From the NCBI GenBank assembly GCA_004561445.1, contig SFVX01000010.1, forward strand, positions 1-10,515: a DNA stretch of 10,515 bases, read 5' to 3'. The position numbers and the translations under genes are program-made. The notes beneath the pieces were generated by a model. It saw only the letters and a program-made list of their open reading frames with translations, was not told where the DNA came from and ran no database searches. This DNA is from a bacterium (GTDB lineage: Bacteria; Patescibacteriota; Saccharimonadia; Saccharimonadales; Saccharimonadaceae). Below, piece after piece: positions 1 to 5,270 of the stretch (the first letter of the stretch is position 1; each line of letters starts with the position of its first letter).

Positions 1-67
1 CACTACTAATGTAAGGAGTAATTATTATGTTATTTAAAGAATTTATTGAAATGGTTGATGATTTACA
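1..67 (+). repeat. Terminal direct repeat, left copy
   Basis: These 67 bases are identical to 10449-10515, which suggests a circular molecule of 10,448 nt. The same 67 bases also occur at 5269-5335, so the repeat lies inside the block shared by both units. The closure is therefore not unique evidence for a double-length circle. Confidence 0.9.
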
Positions 68-206
68 AGATATGATTATTGATGAAGAGTTTGGTCCTGA
101 ATTGGCTGCTAAGGTTATTCTTAAATTAGGTCAATTGAAATCTAATCTTATTTTATCAGATATGTTAATTGATGAATGTAAAAGAAAAAATAATTCTGAA
201 AAATAG
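27..206 (+). CDS. Gene A, unit 1: small acidic protein of unknown function (59 aa)
   Basis: I do not recognise this protein. It starts at ATG 27 with the ribosome site TAAGGAG 8-9 bases upstream and ends with TAG. It is the first gene after the leader and probably the first translated from the operon. The N-terminal half is acidic, with an amphipathic stretch (LFKEFIEMVDDLQDMIIDEE); the C-terminus is Lys/Arg-rich (ECKRKNN). No membrane segment or Cys cluster is visible, and a helical, perhaps coiled, fold is plausible. The unit 2 copy is nearly identical except for a seven-residue duplication. Presence in both units, near-identity and the strong ribosome site support a real gene. Gene B follows after 14 bases. 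Confidence 0.75.
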   Translation: MLFKEFIEMVDDLQDMIIDEEFGPELAAKVILKLGQLKSNLILSDMLIDECKRKNNSEK

Positions 207-220
207 TTTAAAGTAATATT

Positions 221-583
221 ATGAAATTAGAGATTAAAGAGTTTAAAGATATAAAGTTTTTACGAAATAGGTTTACATCTATTTTTATTAAAGATGCTGA
301 TGTTAAAAAGTTTGTAATGTTTGGAACTAATTATTTAACAAAATTCTTAGACCACGAGCATTGGAAAGATTCAGTTATAATTAATTCTTTACAAGCTTCT
401 TGTTTACAAGTTTATTATCGATGTAAACAACATAAACAATATAGTTGGTATGTTTCAGATAAAATGGTTAGAAAAATTGAACGATTAGAGAAAATTGGAT
501 TTACTATTTCTGATTTATTCATAATAGGTTATATTAAGACCTATGATTATAAAGGAGTGGACCAAAATGGAAGGTTTTATTGA
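221..583 (+). CDS. Gene B, unit 1: conserved protein of unknown function (120 aa)
   Basis: I do not recognise the family. It is 120 residues in both units, with 92 of 120 identical by hand count, more than the capsid genes. Conserved features are a basic N-terminus (KLEIKEFKD, LRNRF), an invariant FLDHEHWKDS block at 42-51, invariant Cys61, Cys68 and His71, the helix VRKIERLEKIGF, and the C-terminus YDYKGVD..GRFY. The His45/His47 and Cys61/Cys68/His71 set could bind a metal, but that is inference. There is no signal peptide or membrane segment. It ends in TGA and overlaps gene C by 17 bases, which argues that TGA is read as stop. The ribosome site before 221 is weak, so translation may be coupled to gene A. 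Confidence 0.8.
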   Translation: MKLEIKEFKDIKFLRNRFTSIFIKDADVKKFVMFGTNYLTKFLDHEHWKDSVIINSLQASCLQVYYRCKQHKQYSWYVSDKMVRKIERLEKIGFTISDLFIIGYIKTYDYKGVDQNGRFY

Positions 584-797
584 ATGGATTATTGAAAACA
601 AAGATGTTATAATCGATGTTTTTTCAATAGTTGGAACGGCTTTTTTTGCTGTTCTAAATTGCGTTTTGACTCTAATTAAAACTAGAAAGAGTCGCATTCA
701 GCGAATCTCTAATTCAGAGACCGTTGATAAGTTAACCGCCGAGGTTAAAAAAAGATTACTTCAAGGAGGAAATAATGAAAAGAGTAAAAATGAGTAA
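567..797 (+). CDS. Gene C, unit 1: small single-span membrane protein (76 aa), lysis candidate
   Basis: The start is taken at ATG 567 (MEGFIEW), because AAAGGAG at 551-557 is correctly spaced and the unit 2 homologue agrees; an in-frame ATG at 543 lies upstream of the site. Residues 1-13 are acidic, about 14-37 are hydrophobic (VIIDVFSIVGTAFFAVLNCVLTLI) in one transmembrane helix, and KTRKSR follows, suggesting the C-terminus faces the cytoplasm. The tail is charged and poorly conserved. It overlaps gene B by 17 bases and the J-like gene by 23. Position and form recall small overlapping microvirus lysis genes such as phiX174 E, but there is no sequence match. A role in lysis is inference; a membrane anchor for replication or assembly is also possible. 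Confidence 0.75.
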   Translation: MEGFIEWIIENKDVIIDVFSIVGTAFFAVLNCVLTLIKTRKSRIQRISNSETVDKLTAEVKKRLLQGGNNEKSKNE

Positions 798-894
798 TCG
801 AAAAAAGGACTCAAAGTTCTTTAAAAGAACTGCTTCTGGCACTAAGGCAGTAAATGTTAGTGCTACACAATTTAGAGGAGGTACTAGATTATGA
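775..894 (+). CDS. J-like DNA-binding protein, unit 1 (39 aa)
   Basis: This very small, highly basic protein has 12 Lys/Arg in 39 residues and one acidic residue. It contains FKRTASGTKA in the middle and ends RGGTRL, a pattern typical of the gokushovirus VP8-type protein equivalent to phiX174 J. J proteins neutralise the packaged ssDNA and tether it to the inside of the capsid. The start at ATG 775 has AAGGAGG at 763-769; a second in-frame ATG at 790 is too far from that site. It overlaps the end of gene C by 23 bases, and its TGA stop overlaps the VP5 start in an ATGA junction, suggesting coupled translation. Confidence 0.85.
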   Translation: MKRVKMSNRKKDSKFFKRTASGTKAVNVSATQFRGGTRL

Positions 895-1136
895 TAGTTT
901 TAGGATTATATGATAAAGCTAATTCTACTTATGATAAGTATTTTATGATTCGTGAGGATGAAAGAAACAATTTTATCAAATCATTAAAAATAATTGTTAA
1001 TAATGGAACTGATGTTTTATCTGTTTATTCTGATGATTATTATTTAACTGAAGTTGCTATTCTTAATAATTCTGGATTAGAAAAAATTGATAGACCTATT
1101 AAGATAGAATTAAGTTCTTTAAAGGAGGTTAAATAA
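891..1136 (+). CDS. VP5: VP5, nonstructural DNA synthesis protein, unit 1 (81 aa)
   Basis: The N-terminus MIVLGLYDKA..TYDKYF matches the conserved LGLYD opening of gokushovirus VP5 (Phage_ORF5 family), thought to act like phiX174 C in the switch to single-stranded DNA synthesis and packaging. The length of 81 aa is normal. The middle shows the usual pattern of a charged helix (ERNNFIKSLKIIV) followed by a YSDDYYLTEVAILNNSG strand region. The start ATG 891 overlaps the J-like stop; the ribosome site AGAGGAGG lies at 874-881. Its stop overlaps the VP3 start by one base (TAATG). Confidence 0.88.
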   Translation: MIVLGLYDKANSTYDKYFMIREDERNNFIKSLKIIVNNGTDVLSVYSDDYYLTEVAILNNSGLEKIDRPIKIELSSLKEVK

Positions 1137-1624
1137 TGAGATATTATAAACCTTTTGAAAGACCTCAAAATGATGAATTTATTCAAGAATGTGATAATCC
1201 ACTTGTAGAGCAATTTAAAGAAATTCCACCTTTTACTCAAGACCCAACTACTGGTGAAATTTTAAATGATACTCCATATTCTAAACTTGTAAAAGTTGAA
1301 CCTATGAATATTCAAGAATATATTGATTCTTTTGATGATAAAGATATTTATTCGATGATTAAGAATCTTTTAAAAGACCCTTTGGGTATTTCAAGAGCTA
1401 AATTGACTGATTCAATGTGTTGTGATACTACTATTTTCCCTAAAAATATTCACGAAGCAGAAGCTATTATCAATAATGGTGTTGCTGCTAAAGATAGTTT
1501 AGACCCTCGTATTGTTGAAGCAATTAATGATGATTCTAAGTTAAAATCTGTTATATTGGAAATATTACAAGCTAAAGATGTTTCTGTCGCAAAAGAAGCT
1601 GATTCTGGAAAGGAGGCTAAATAA
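1136..1624 (+). CDS. VP3: VP3, internal scaffolding protein, unit 1 (162 aa)
   Basis: The sequence EQFKEIPPFTQDPTTGEILNDTP followed by IQEYIDSFDDKDIYSMIKNL is the conserved core of gokushovirus VP3, the internal scaffold (Chlamy_scaf family, phiX174 B equivalent). It binds capsid pentamers during procapsid assembly and is removed as DNA enters. Length fits the family. The N-terminus holds the YKPFERPQND motif and the C-terminus is charged and probably helical. AAAGGAGG at 1121-1128 precedes the start. The stop overlaps the VP1 start by one base, with another AAAGGAGG at 1609-1616 inside the end of VP3, so scaffold and capsid production are probably linked. Confidence 0.9.
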   Translation: MRYYKPFERPQNDEFIQECDNPLVEQFKEIPPFTQDPTTGEILNDTPYSKLVKVEPMNIQEYIDSFDDKDIYSMIKNLLKDPLGISRAKLTDSMCCDTTIFPKNIHEAEAIINNGVAAKDSLDPRIVEAINDDSKLKSVILEILQAKDVSVAKEADSGKEAK

Positions 1625-3258
1625 TGAGTAATCCATTAGATTTTAAATTTGTTGCTCCTCGTATTGTAGGTTTACCTCGTTCTAAATTTGATTTATCACA
1701 TAGTGTTAAAACAACTTGGAATGTTGGTGAATTAATGGTAATTGATGTTATAGATATTATTCCTGGTGATACATTAGATTTAGATATTAATATGGTTGCT
1801 AGAAGTATTACTCCAGTATCTCCTACTATGGATAATGCTTTTATGGATATTTTTGCTTTTTGGGTACCTAACAGATTAATATATTATCCTCAATCAGAAG
1901 CTACTTCTACAAATAAAACTTGGGAAAAAATTAATGGTGAGAATCCAGATGGATTTTGGGCTGCTACTCAAGAAACTACTGCTTATATGTATACTTTTAT
2001 TGATGAAGTTAAGCCTCAATCAATTTTGAATGATGTTGGTGTGCCTGTTGGTGCAAAGAATTTTGAAATTAATCCTGCCGTTCTTAATGCTTATTTATTG
2101 ATTTGGAATAGGTTTTTTAGAGATGAAAACTTAATGAATCCTGTTGATGTTAATGGTGCTTCTTCTTTTGATAATTTAACTTCTACTCGTTTACCTGTTT
2201 GTAAGTTTCACGATTTATTTACATCTTGTTTACCTGCTCCACAACGTGGTTCATCCGTTTCAATTCCATTAGGAACTACTGCTCCTTTAGTTACTGGAAG
2301 TAATTATAATATTGGTTCTACTGGCGTTGTTTTAGGTTATTCTAAAATGGGTGGTACTGCTGGTAGAAATTATCATAATATTGTTACTTCAAATCCAAAT
2401 GCTACTGTTGGAAGTGTTAATACTGTCGTTACAGATACTACTACTTCTGCTTCTAGTGGTTATCCACTTGATACTACTAATTTATATACTGATTTAAGTG
2501 ATGCAACTTCTGCTAGTATTAATGCACTTCGTTTAGCATTTCAAACGCAAAAAGTTCTTGAACGTGATGCTAGAAGTGGTACTAGATATCAAGAGATGTT
2601 GCAAGCCCATTTTAATCAATATATTAGTTCTGAAATAATTCAAGAGCCTGAATATTTAGGTGGCAAGAGAATCCCACTTTCTATTTATCAAGTATCACAA
2701 ACATCTGCTTCTTCTGAAACTTCTGATTTAGGATATAACGGAGCTTTTGGTTATACTGCTAATAGTACTGGTAGAATTGTTAAATCATTTAAAGAGCATG
2801 GTCTTGTTATTATTTGTGGATGTGCTAGAACTAATAAATCATACTTCCAAGGTATGCCTAAATATTTAACTAAAACACAAAGATTCCAATACTATATGCC
2901 AGAATTCTCAAATATTGGCGAGGTTGCCGTGCCTAAAAGTGAATTAGTTCTTGGTGCTACTGGTACATTTGGCTATCAAGAAGCCTGGTATGAATATCGT
3001 CAAATGCAAAATTCTATCCGTGGATTTATGTCCCCATTGGCTAATGACACTATTTTAAATAGTTATACTTACGCTCAAAGTTTGAGCTCTAATCCAACTT
3101 TAAATGCTGATTTTATTAAAGAGTCTAGAGGTTCATTTGATAAAACTTGTATTTCTACTTCTTCACCTTATCAATTCTATGGCGATTTCTATCTAGATTT
3201 AAAAATGACTCGTCCATTACCAGTTTATTCTATTCCTGGTTTAATTGACCACTATTAA
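1624..3258 (+). CDS. VP1: VP1, major capsid protein, unit 1 (544 aa)
   Basis: This is the gokushovirus major capsid protein (Phage_F family), building the T=1 shell with 60 copies. Diagnostic stretches are APRIVGLPRSKFDLSH near the N-terminus, PGDTLDLD at about 48, MDNAFMDIFAFWVPNRL at 69-85, NRFFRDENL at 162-170, ALRLAFQTQKVLERDARSG at 301-319, YLGGKR, the block from RSFKEHG through FSNIGEVAVPKSEL, and the C-terminus PGLIDHY. Residues about 222-285 are rich in Gly, Ser, Thr and Asn and differ most from the unit 2 protein; this corresponds to the insertion loop that forms the threefold protrusions of gokushoviruses and is thought to contact the host. Length is in the usual 530-570 range and the frame is intact. 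Confidence 0.97.
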   Translation: MSNPLDFKFVAPRIVGLPRSKFDLSHSVKTTWNVGELMVIDVIDIIPGDTLDLDINMVARSITPVSPTMDNAFMDIFAFWVPNRLIYYPQSEATSTNKTWEKINGENPDGFWAATQETTAYMYTFIDEVKPQSILNDVGVPVGAKNFEINPAVLNAYLLIWNRFFRDENLMNPVDVNGASSFDNLTSTRLPVCKFHDLFTSCLPAPQRGSSVSIPLGTTAPLVTGSNYNIGSTGVVLGYSKMGGTAGRNYHNIVTSNPNATVGSVNTVVTDTTTSASSGYPLDTTNLYTDLSDATSASINALRLAFQTQKVLERDARSGTRYQEMLQAHFNQYISSEIIQEPEYLGGKRIPLSIYQVSQTSASSETSDLGYNGAFGYTANSTGRIVKSFKEHGLVIICGCARTNKSYFQGMPKYLTKTQRFQYYMPEFSNIGEVAVPKSELVLGATGTFGYQEAWYEYRQMQNSIRGFMSPLANDTILNSYTYAQSLSSNPTLNADFIKESRGSFDKTCISTSSPYQFYGDFYLDLKMTRPLPVYSIPGLIDHY

Positions 3259-3270
3259 TGAGGTTAATAT

Positions 3271-3693
3271 ATGGGTTTTTCTATTGGTGGTGGACTAATT
3301 TCTGGTATTGCTGACAATATTTTAGGTATTAGTGATACAGAGAATTCTGCTTATAATATTGAGGCTGCTAAACAGGCTGATGCTACTAATTATGCTAGAT
3401 TTTTAGAGAATCGTGATTATGAAACAAATCTTTCTAATACAGCTTATCAAAGAGCTGTTGCTGATATGAAAAAGGCTGGTATTAATCCTGCTCTTGCTGG
3501 TTCTGTTGGTGGTGCATCTACTCCTTCTGCTTCACCAACTCAATATGAACCTGCTATGTCAACTGCTAATGGTATTGCTGGTATTATTGGAAGTGCTGTA
3601 GGATTAGGACAAAAATCTTATAAACCTGTCAGAGTTATTGGTAGATACGGAATTGGTAATTCAGCATATACATTTTCTTTAAGAAAAGGCTAG
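3271..3693 (+). CDS. VP2: VP2, DNA pilot (minor capsid) protein, unit 1 (140 aa, short form)
   Basis: This is the pilot protein equivalent to phiX174 H, which guides DNA into the host. The signature is NYARFLENRDYETNLSNTAY followed by QRAVADMKKAGINPALAG (residues 40-77). The N-terminus is hydrophobic and glycine-rich (GFSIGGGLISGIADNILGI), and a second Gly/Ala segment (GIAGIIGSAVGLG) lies at 101-113. At 140 aa it lacks the long helical C-terminal half seen in many VP2 proteins. The unit 2 copy is the same length, so this looks native rather than a truncation, but the last ~25 residues (KPVRVIGRYGIGN..) do not align and run into a hairpin-rich gap. It starts 12 bases after the VP1 stop with a modest GAGGTT ribosome site. 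Confidence 0.9.
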   Translation: MGFSIGGGLISGIADNILGISDTENSAYNIEAAKQADATNYARFLENRDYETNLSNTAYQRAVADMKKAGINPALAGSVGGASTPSASPTQYEPAMSTANGIAGIIGSAVGLGQKSYKPVRVIGRYGIGNSAYTFSLRKG

Positions 3694-3710
3694 GTTTTAA
3701 TTGGTACCGA

Positions 3711-3758
3711 CAAATTTTGGTCTTATCTTTTGCTTTAGCAAATGTAAGCCAAAATTTG
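3711..3758 (+). other. Stem-loop, unit 1 VP2-VP4 gap, first
   Basis: CAAATTTTGG (3711-3720) pairs perfectly with CCAAAATTTG (3749-3758). Inside, CTTA (3722-3725) pairs with TAAG (3745-3748) and TTTGC (3729-3733) with GCAAA (3738-3742) around a TTTA loop. The whole 48 bases form one rod. No T-run follows, so it is not a textbook terminator. It may be a minus-strand origin element or an RNA-stabilising end for the capsid transcript. Confidence 0.75.
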
Positions 3759-3808
3759 CCGTTCACGAGCTTGCGAGTGATAATCTCTAAACTTTCTTTA
3801 TCTAATAG

Positions 3809-3881
3809 AATTGTTGGTGTTTTGGTTTTTGAATAAATAAAGCTTGCTGAATTTATGAAAATACCAAACACATCAACAATT
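3809..3881 (+). other. Long imperfect stem-loop, unit 1 VP2-VP4 gap, second
   Basis: AATTGTTG (3809-3816) pairs with CAACAATT (3874-3881). Pairing continues through a G-T wobble and one bulged C (3869) to TTTGGT (3821-3826) with ACCAAA (3863-3868), then TTTT (3827-3830) with AAAA (3858-3861) and ATAAAT (3833-3838) with ATTTAT (3851-3856). Arms of this length are well beyond chance even at this AT content. Unit 2 has no counterpart of this sequence. The function is unknown. Confidence 0.75.
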
Positions 3882-3901
3882 ATAGCTATATTAATAAATT
3901 G

Positions 3902-3926
3902 CATTTAACTATTTTATAGTTAAATG
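3902..3926 (+). other. Conserved stem-loop upstream of VP4, unit 1
   Basis: CATTTAACTA (3902-3911) and TAGTTAAATG (3917-3926) form a perfect 10-bp stem with a TTTTA loop, followed by GAACGC. Unit 2 has the same element at 8990-9011 with a changed stem tip but intact pairing, followed by GAGCG. Conservation of pairing between diverged genomes suggests selection, perhaps for control of VP4 expression or as part of a minus-strand origin. Confidence 0.75.
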
Positions 3927-3959
3927 GAACGCTAGTGGTATCGCTGCACTTTATTTTTT

Positions 3960-4985
3960 ATGACTTGTTATTCACCTAATACTTTATTGGTTTATTCTAA
4001 TAGTGTTCTTAATAAAAAGAAAACTCGTTTTTTTGTCGGAACTGATTTAAATTTTTCGGTTCCGCCTTTTTTAGTTGATAAATTTTATCGTGATAAAAAT
4101 AGTCCCGTTAATGTTGTTTATACTTTAGAATCTCAAAATACTATTCCTTGTGGTCATTGTATTGGTTGTCAATTAGATAAGGCTAATATGTGGAAGAATA
4201 GACTTATGGCTGAATATCGTGTTTCTAAAATTGCTTATTTTTTGACTATTACTTATGCTGATGGTTTTTTACCTAAAAATAATTTGTTATGTAAGTCTGA
4301 TATACAAAAGTTTGCTAAGTCAATTAAGGATTACTTTTTAAAACATTTTGGCTATAAAGAAATTAAGTATTTTATTGTTGGTGAATATGGCTCTAAATCC
4401 CTCAGACCTCATTATCACGCTATTTTTTTCAATTTGCCGCTTAATGTTAAAGATTTTTCTTTATGTGGTATTAATTGTAATTTGATACCTGAAAAAGATT
4501 TTTATAAGTGTAAATTATTAGATTTTGGTTCTTCTACTGGTTCTAGGATTTATAAATGTAAGTTTTTAGATAATTTTTGGGCTCGTGGAAATATTATTGT
4601 TGGTTCTGTTTCTTCTCAGTCTACAGCTTATTGTGCTAGATATTGTAATAAAAAGTTGAATCTTGAATCTGATGAAAAAGATTTATTAAAGATTTTAAAG
4701 GTTCAGCCTGAATTTTTACTTTGTTCTAAAAATTTGGGTACTAAGTATATTTTTAGTAAGAATTTAGTAAATAATAAGTATTATGATAATGGAAAATTAG
4801 TATCTGGTGGTCGTTTAGGATTAAAAAATCTTGCTGAAGATTTGCAAAAAGAGATAAAAGTAAATAATCAGTATTATTTTAGTATTAATTTAGCTAGTCG
4901 TTATGGTGATAAAAATGAGATGTTAAAACAAGATTCTGAAATTAAATCTTTAAAAATTAAAACTTTAAAAAGAAATTATAACTAG
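3960..4985 (+). CDS. VP4: VP4, rolling-circle replication initiation protein, unit 1 (341 aa)
   Basis: This is the HUH-family nicking-joining enzyme equivalent to phiX174 gpA: it nicks the plus strand at the origin, stays bound to the 5' end and religates a unit-length circle. Visible features are MTCYSP at the N-terminus, a Cys cluster CGHCIGC at 64-70, motif I FLTITYAD at 94-101, the metal-binding HYH at 151-153 in RPHYHAIFFN, and YCARYCNKK at 224-232. Y224 and Y228 match the two catalytic tyrosines of the YVAKYVNKK motif in gpA. All catalytic positions are present. The start has no ribosome site, unlike most upstream genes, which may keep its level low. The TAG stop lies within the left arm of the origin hairpin. 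Confidence 0.96.
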   Translation: MTCYSPNTLLVYSNSVLNKKKTRFFVGTDLNFSVPPFLVDKFYRDKNSPVNVVYTLESQNTIPCGHCIGCQLDKANMWKNRLMAEYRVSKIAYFLTITYADGFLPKNNLLCKSDIQKFAKSIKDYFLKHFGYKEIKYFIVGEYGSKSLRPHYHAIFFNLPLNVKDFSLCGINCNLIPEKDFYKCKLLDFGSSTGSRIYKCKFLDNFWARGNIIVGSVSSQSTAYCARYCNKKLNLESDEKDLLKILKVQPEFLLCSKNLGTKYIFSKNLVNNKYYDNGKLVSGGRLGLKNLAEDLQKEIKVNNQYYFSINLASRYGDKNEMLKQDSEIKSLKIKTLKRNYN

Positions 4986-5018
4986 CATTAATTGCCTTGA
5001 TTTATATTAATGCTAGTT
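4980..5018 (+). other. Probable plus-strand replication origin hairpin, unit 1
   Basis: AACTAGCATTAAT (4980-4992) pairs perfectly over 13 bp with ATTAATGCTAGTT (5006-5018). The 13-base loop contains CTTGAT at 4996-5001. In phiX174, gpA cuts CTTG^AT in the origin CAACTTGATATTAATAAC, so the predicted nick is between G4999 and A5000. The 12 bases CTTGATTTATAT are identical in unit 2 while most of the stem is not, as expected for a nick site with a structural stem. The VP4 stop codon is inside the stem. No T-run follows, which favours an origin over a terminator. Confidence 0.75.
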
Positions 5019-5029
5019 TGCGAAGCAAA
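5017..5029 (+). other. GCGAAGC mini-hairpin
   Basis: TTTGC-GAA-GCAAA forms a short stem with a GAA loop. Its core, GCGAAGC at 5020-5026, is the unusually stable DNA hairpin described from the phiX174 origin region. It lies directly after the origin stem. Unit 2 has a different stem-loop at the same place (10206-10224). Confidence 0.6.
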
Positions 5030-5050
5030 ATATTAACTTGATTAATATTT
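5028..5050 (+). other. Second CTTGAT stem-loop, unit 1 only
   Basis: AAATATTAA (5028-5036) pairs with TTAATATTT (5042-5050) around the loop CTTGA, giving AACTTGATTAATATT. This resembles the phiX174 nick region even more than the first site does. It is absent from unit 2, so it is either an accessory site or chance in an AT-rich stretch. Confidence 0.45.
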
Positions 5051-5072
5051 ATATTATTTATATATTTATAAA

Positions 5073-5131
5073 TATACTAATATATTCAATAATTATCTAT
5101 TACATATCTAATTATTTCATACATTAGTATA
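5073..5131 (+). other. AT-rich hairpin upstream of promoter, unit 1
   Basis: TATACTAAT (5073-5081) pairs with ATTAGTATA (5123-5131), and inside it AATAATTA (5088-5095) pairs with TAATTATT (5109-5116). Unit 2 has the same two-part architecture at 10254-10312 with a different inner stem. It sits just before the -35 box. A role as minus-strand origin or regulator site is inference. Confidence 0.65.
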
Positions 5132-5139
5132 AATAATGC

Positions 5140-5167
5140 TTGCATTAAGTCCCGTATTTGATATAAT
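5140..5167 (+). promoter_or_regulatory. Main operon promoter, downstream of unit 1
   Basis: TTGCAT (5140-5145) and TATAAT (5162-5167) are 16 bases apart. TG at 5159-5160 makes a perfect extended -10 (TGATATAAT). Unit 2 has the same arrangement. Transcription would start near 5174, giving a leader of about 120 bases before gene A of unit 2. Confidence 0.8.
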
Positions 5168-5176
5168 ATAGGTAAG

Positions 5177-5270
5177 GTGATGGAGTAAGTGTTAAGTTTA
5201 TATGGTTTTATTGATTTATCAGTAAATTGCCATAAAACAATATACTTAAGTATAATCGCTTCTCCACCAC
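5177..5270 (+). promoter_or_regulatory. Structured 5' leader, before unit 2 gene A
   Basis: GTGATGGAG (5177-5185) pairs with CTCCACCAC (5262-5270) with one A-C mismatch. TTAAG (5192-5196) pairs with CTTAA (5245-5249), TATAT (5199-5203) with ATATA (5240-5244), and GTTTTAT (5205-5211) with ATAAAAC (5232-5238). The rod ends about ten bases before the gene A ribosome site. The other copy preserves the outer and central pairing with different bases. It may control translation or mRNA stability, or serve as a packaging signal. Confidence 0.7.

Larger units (their letters stand above)
3694..3959 (+). other. VP2-VP4 intergenic region, unit 1 (hairpin cluster)
   Basis: This 266-base gap contains three separate stem-loops (3711-3758, 3809-3881, 3902-3926) and a TATAGCTATA palindrome at 3881-3890. 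I see no convincing gene, ribosome site or strong promoter in it. A minus-strand open frame across it is created by the hairpins and has no support. Confidence 0.7.
1..5268 (+). other. Gokushovirus genome unit 1
   Basis: This is one full microvirus gene set: A, B, C, J-like, VP5, VP3, VP1, VP2, VP4, then the origin and promoter region. The boundary is placed where the nearly identical block recurs at 5269. All key gokushovirus genes are intact. The promoter serving this unit lies at 10321-10348 if the molecule is circular. Confidence 0.9.

Noticed and set aside
543..566. An earlier start for gene C in unit 1, and likewise 5819 in unit 2.
   Set aside because: The good ribosome site AAAGGAG lies after these ATGs and is correctly spaced for MEGFIEW.
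892..894. TGA read as tryptophan, which would suggest a Spiroplasma or Mycoplasma host.
   Set aside because: Gene B ends in TGA in both units with gene C overlapping in another frame, long genes use TGG for Trp, and none contains an in-frame TGA.
3635..3904. An 89-residue open frame on the minus strand across the VP2-VP4 gap of unit 1.
   Set aside because: It is opposite to all other genes, has no counterpart in unit 2, and most of it lies in the hairpin arms, which keep the frame open by chance.
3899..3926. A separate promoter for VP4 from TTGCAT at 3899-3904 (and 8987-8992).
   Set aside because: No acceptable -10 box lies 16-18 bases downstream in either unit. The resemblance comes from the conserved hairpin.
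4980..5030. A rho-independent terminator after VP4.
   Set aside because: The stems are AT-rich and not followed by a T-run. The conserved loop motif fits an origin better.
5041..5160. A dif-like site for XerCD integration upstream of the promoter.
   Set aside because: The inverted repeats are separated by far more than the 6-base centre of dif, and no 28-base dif pattern is visible.
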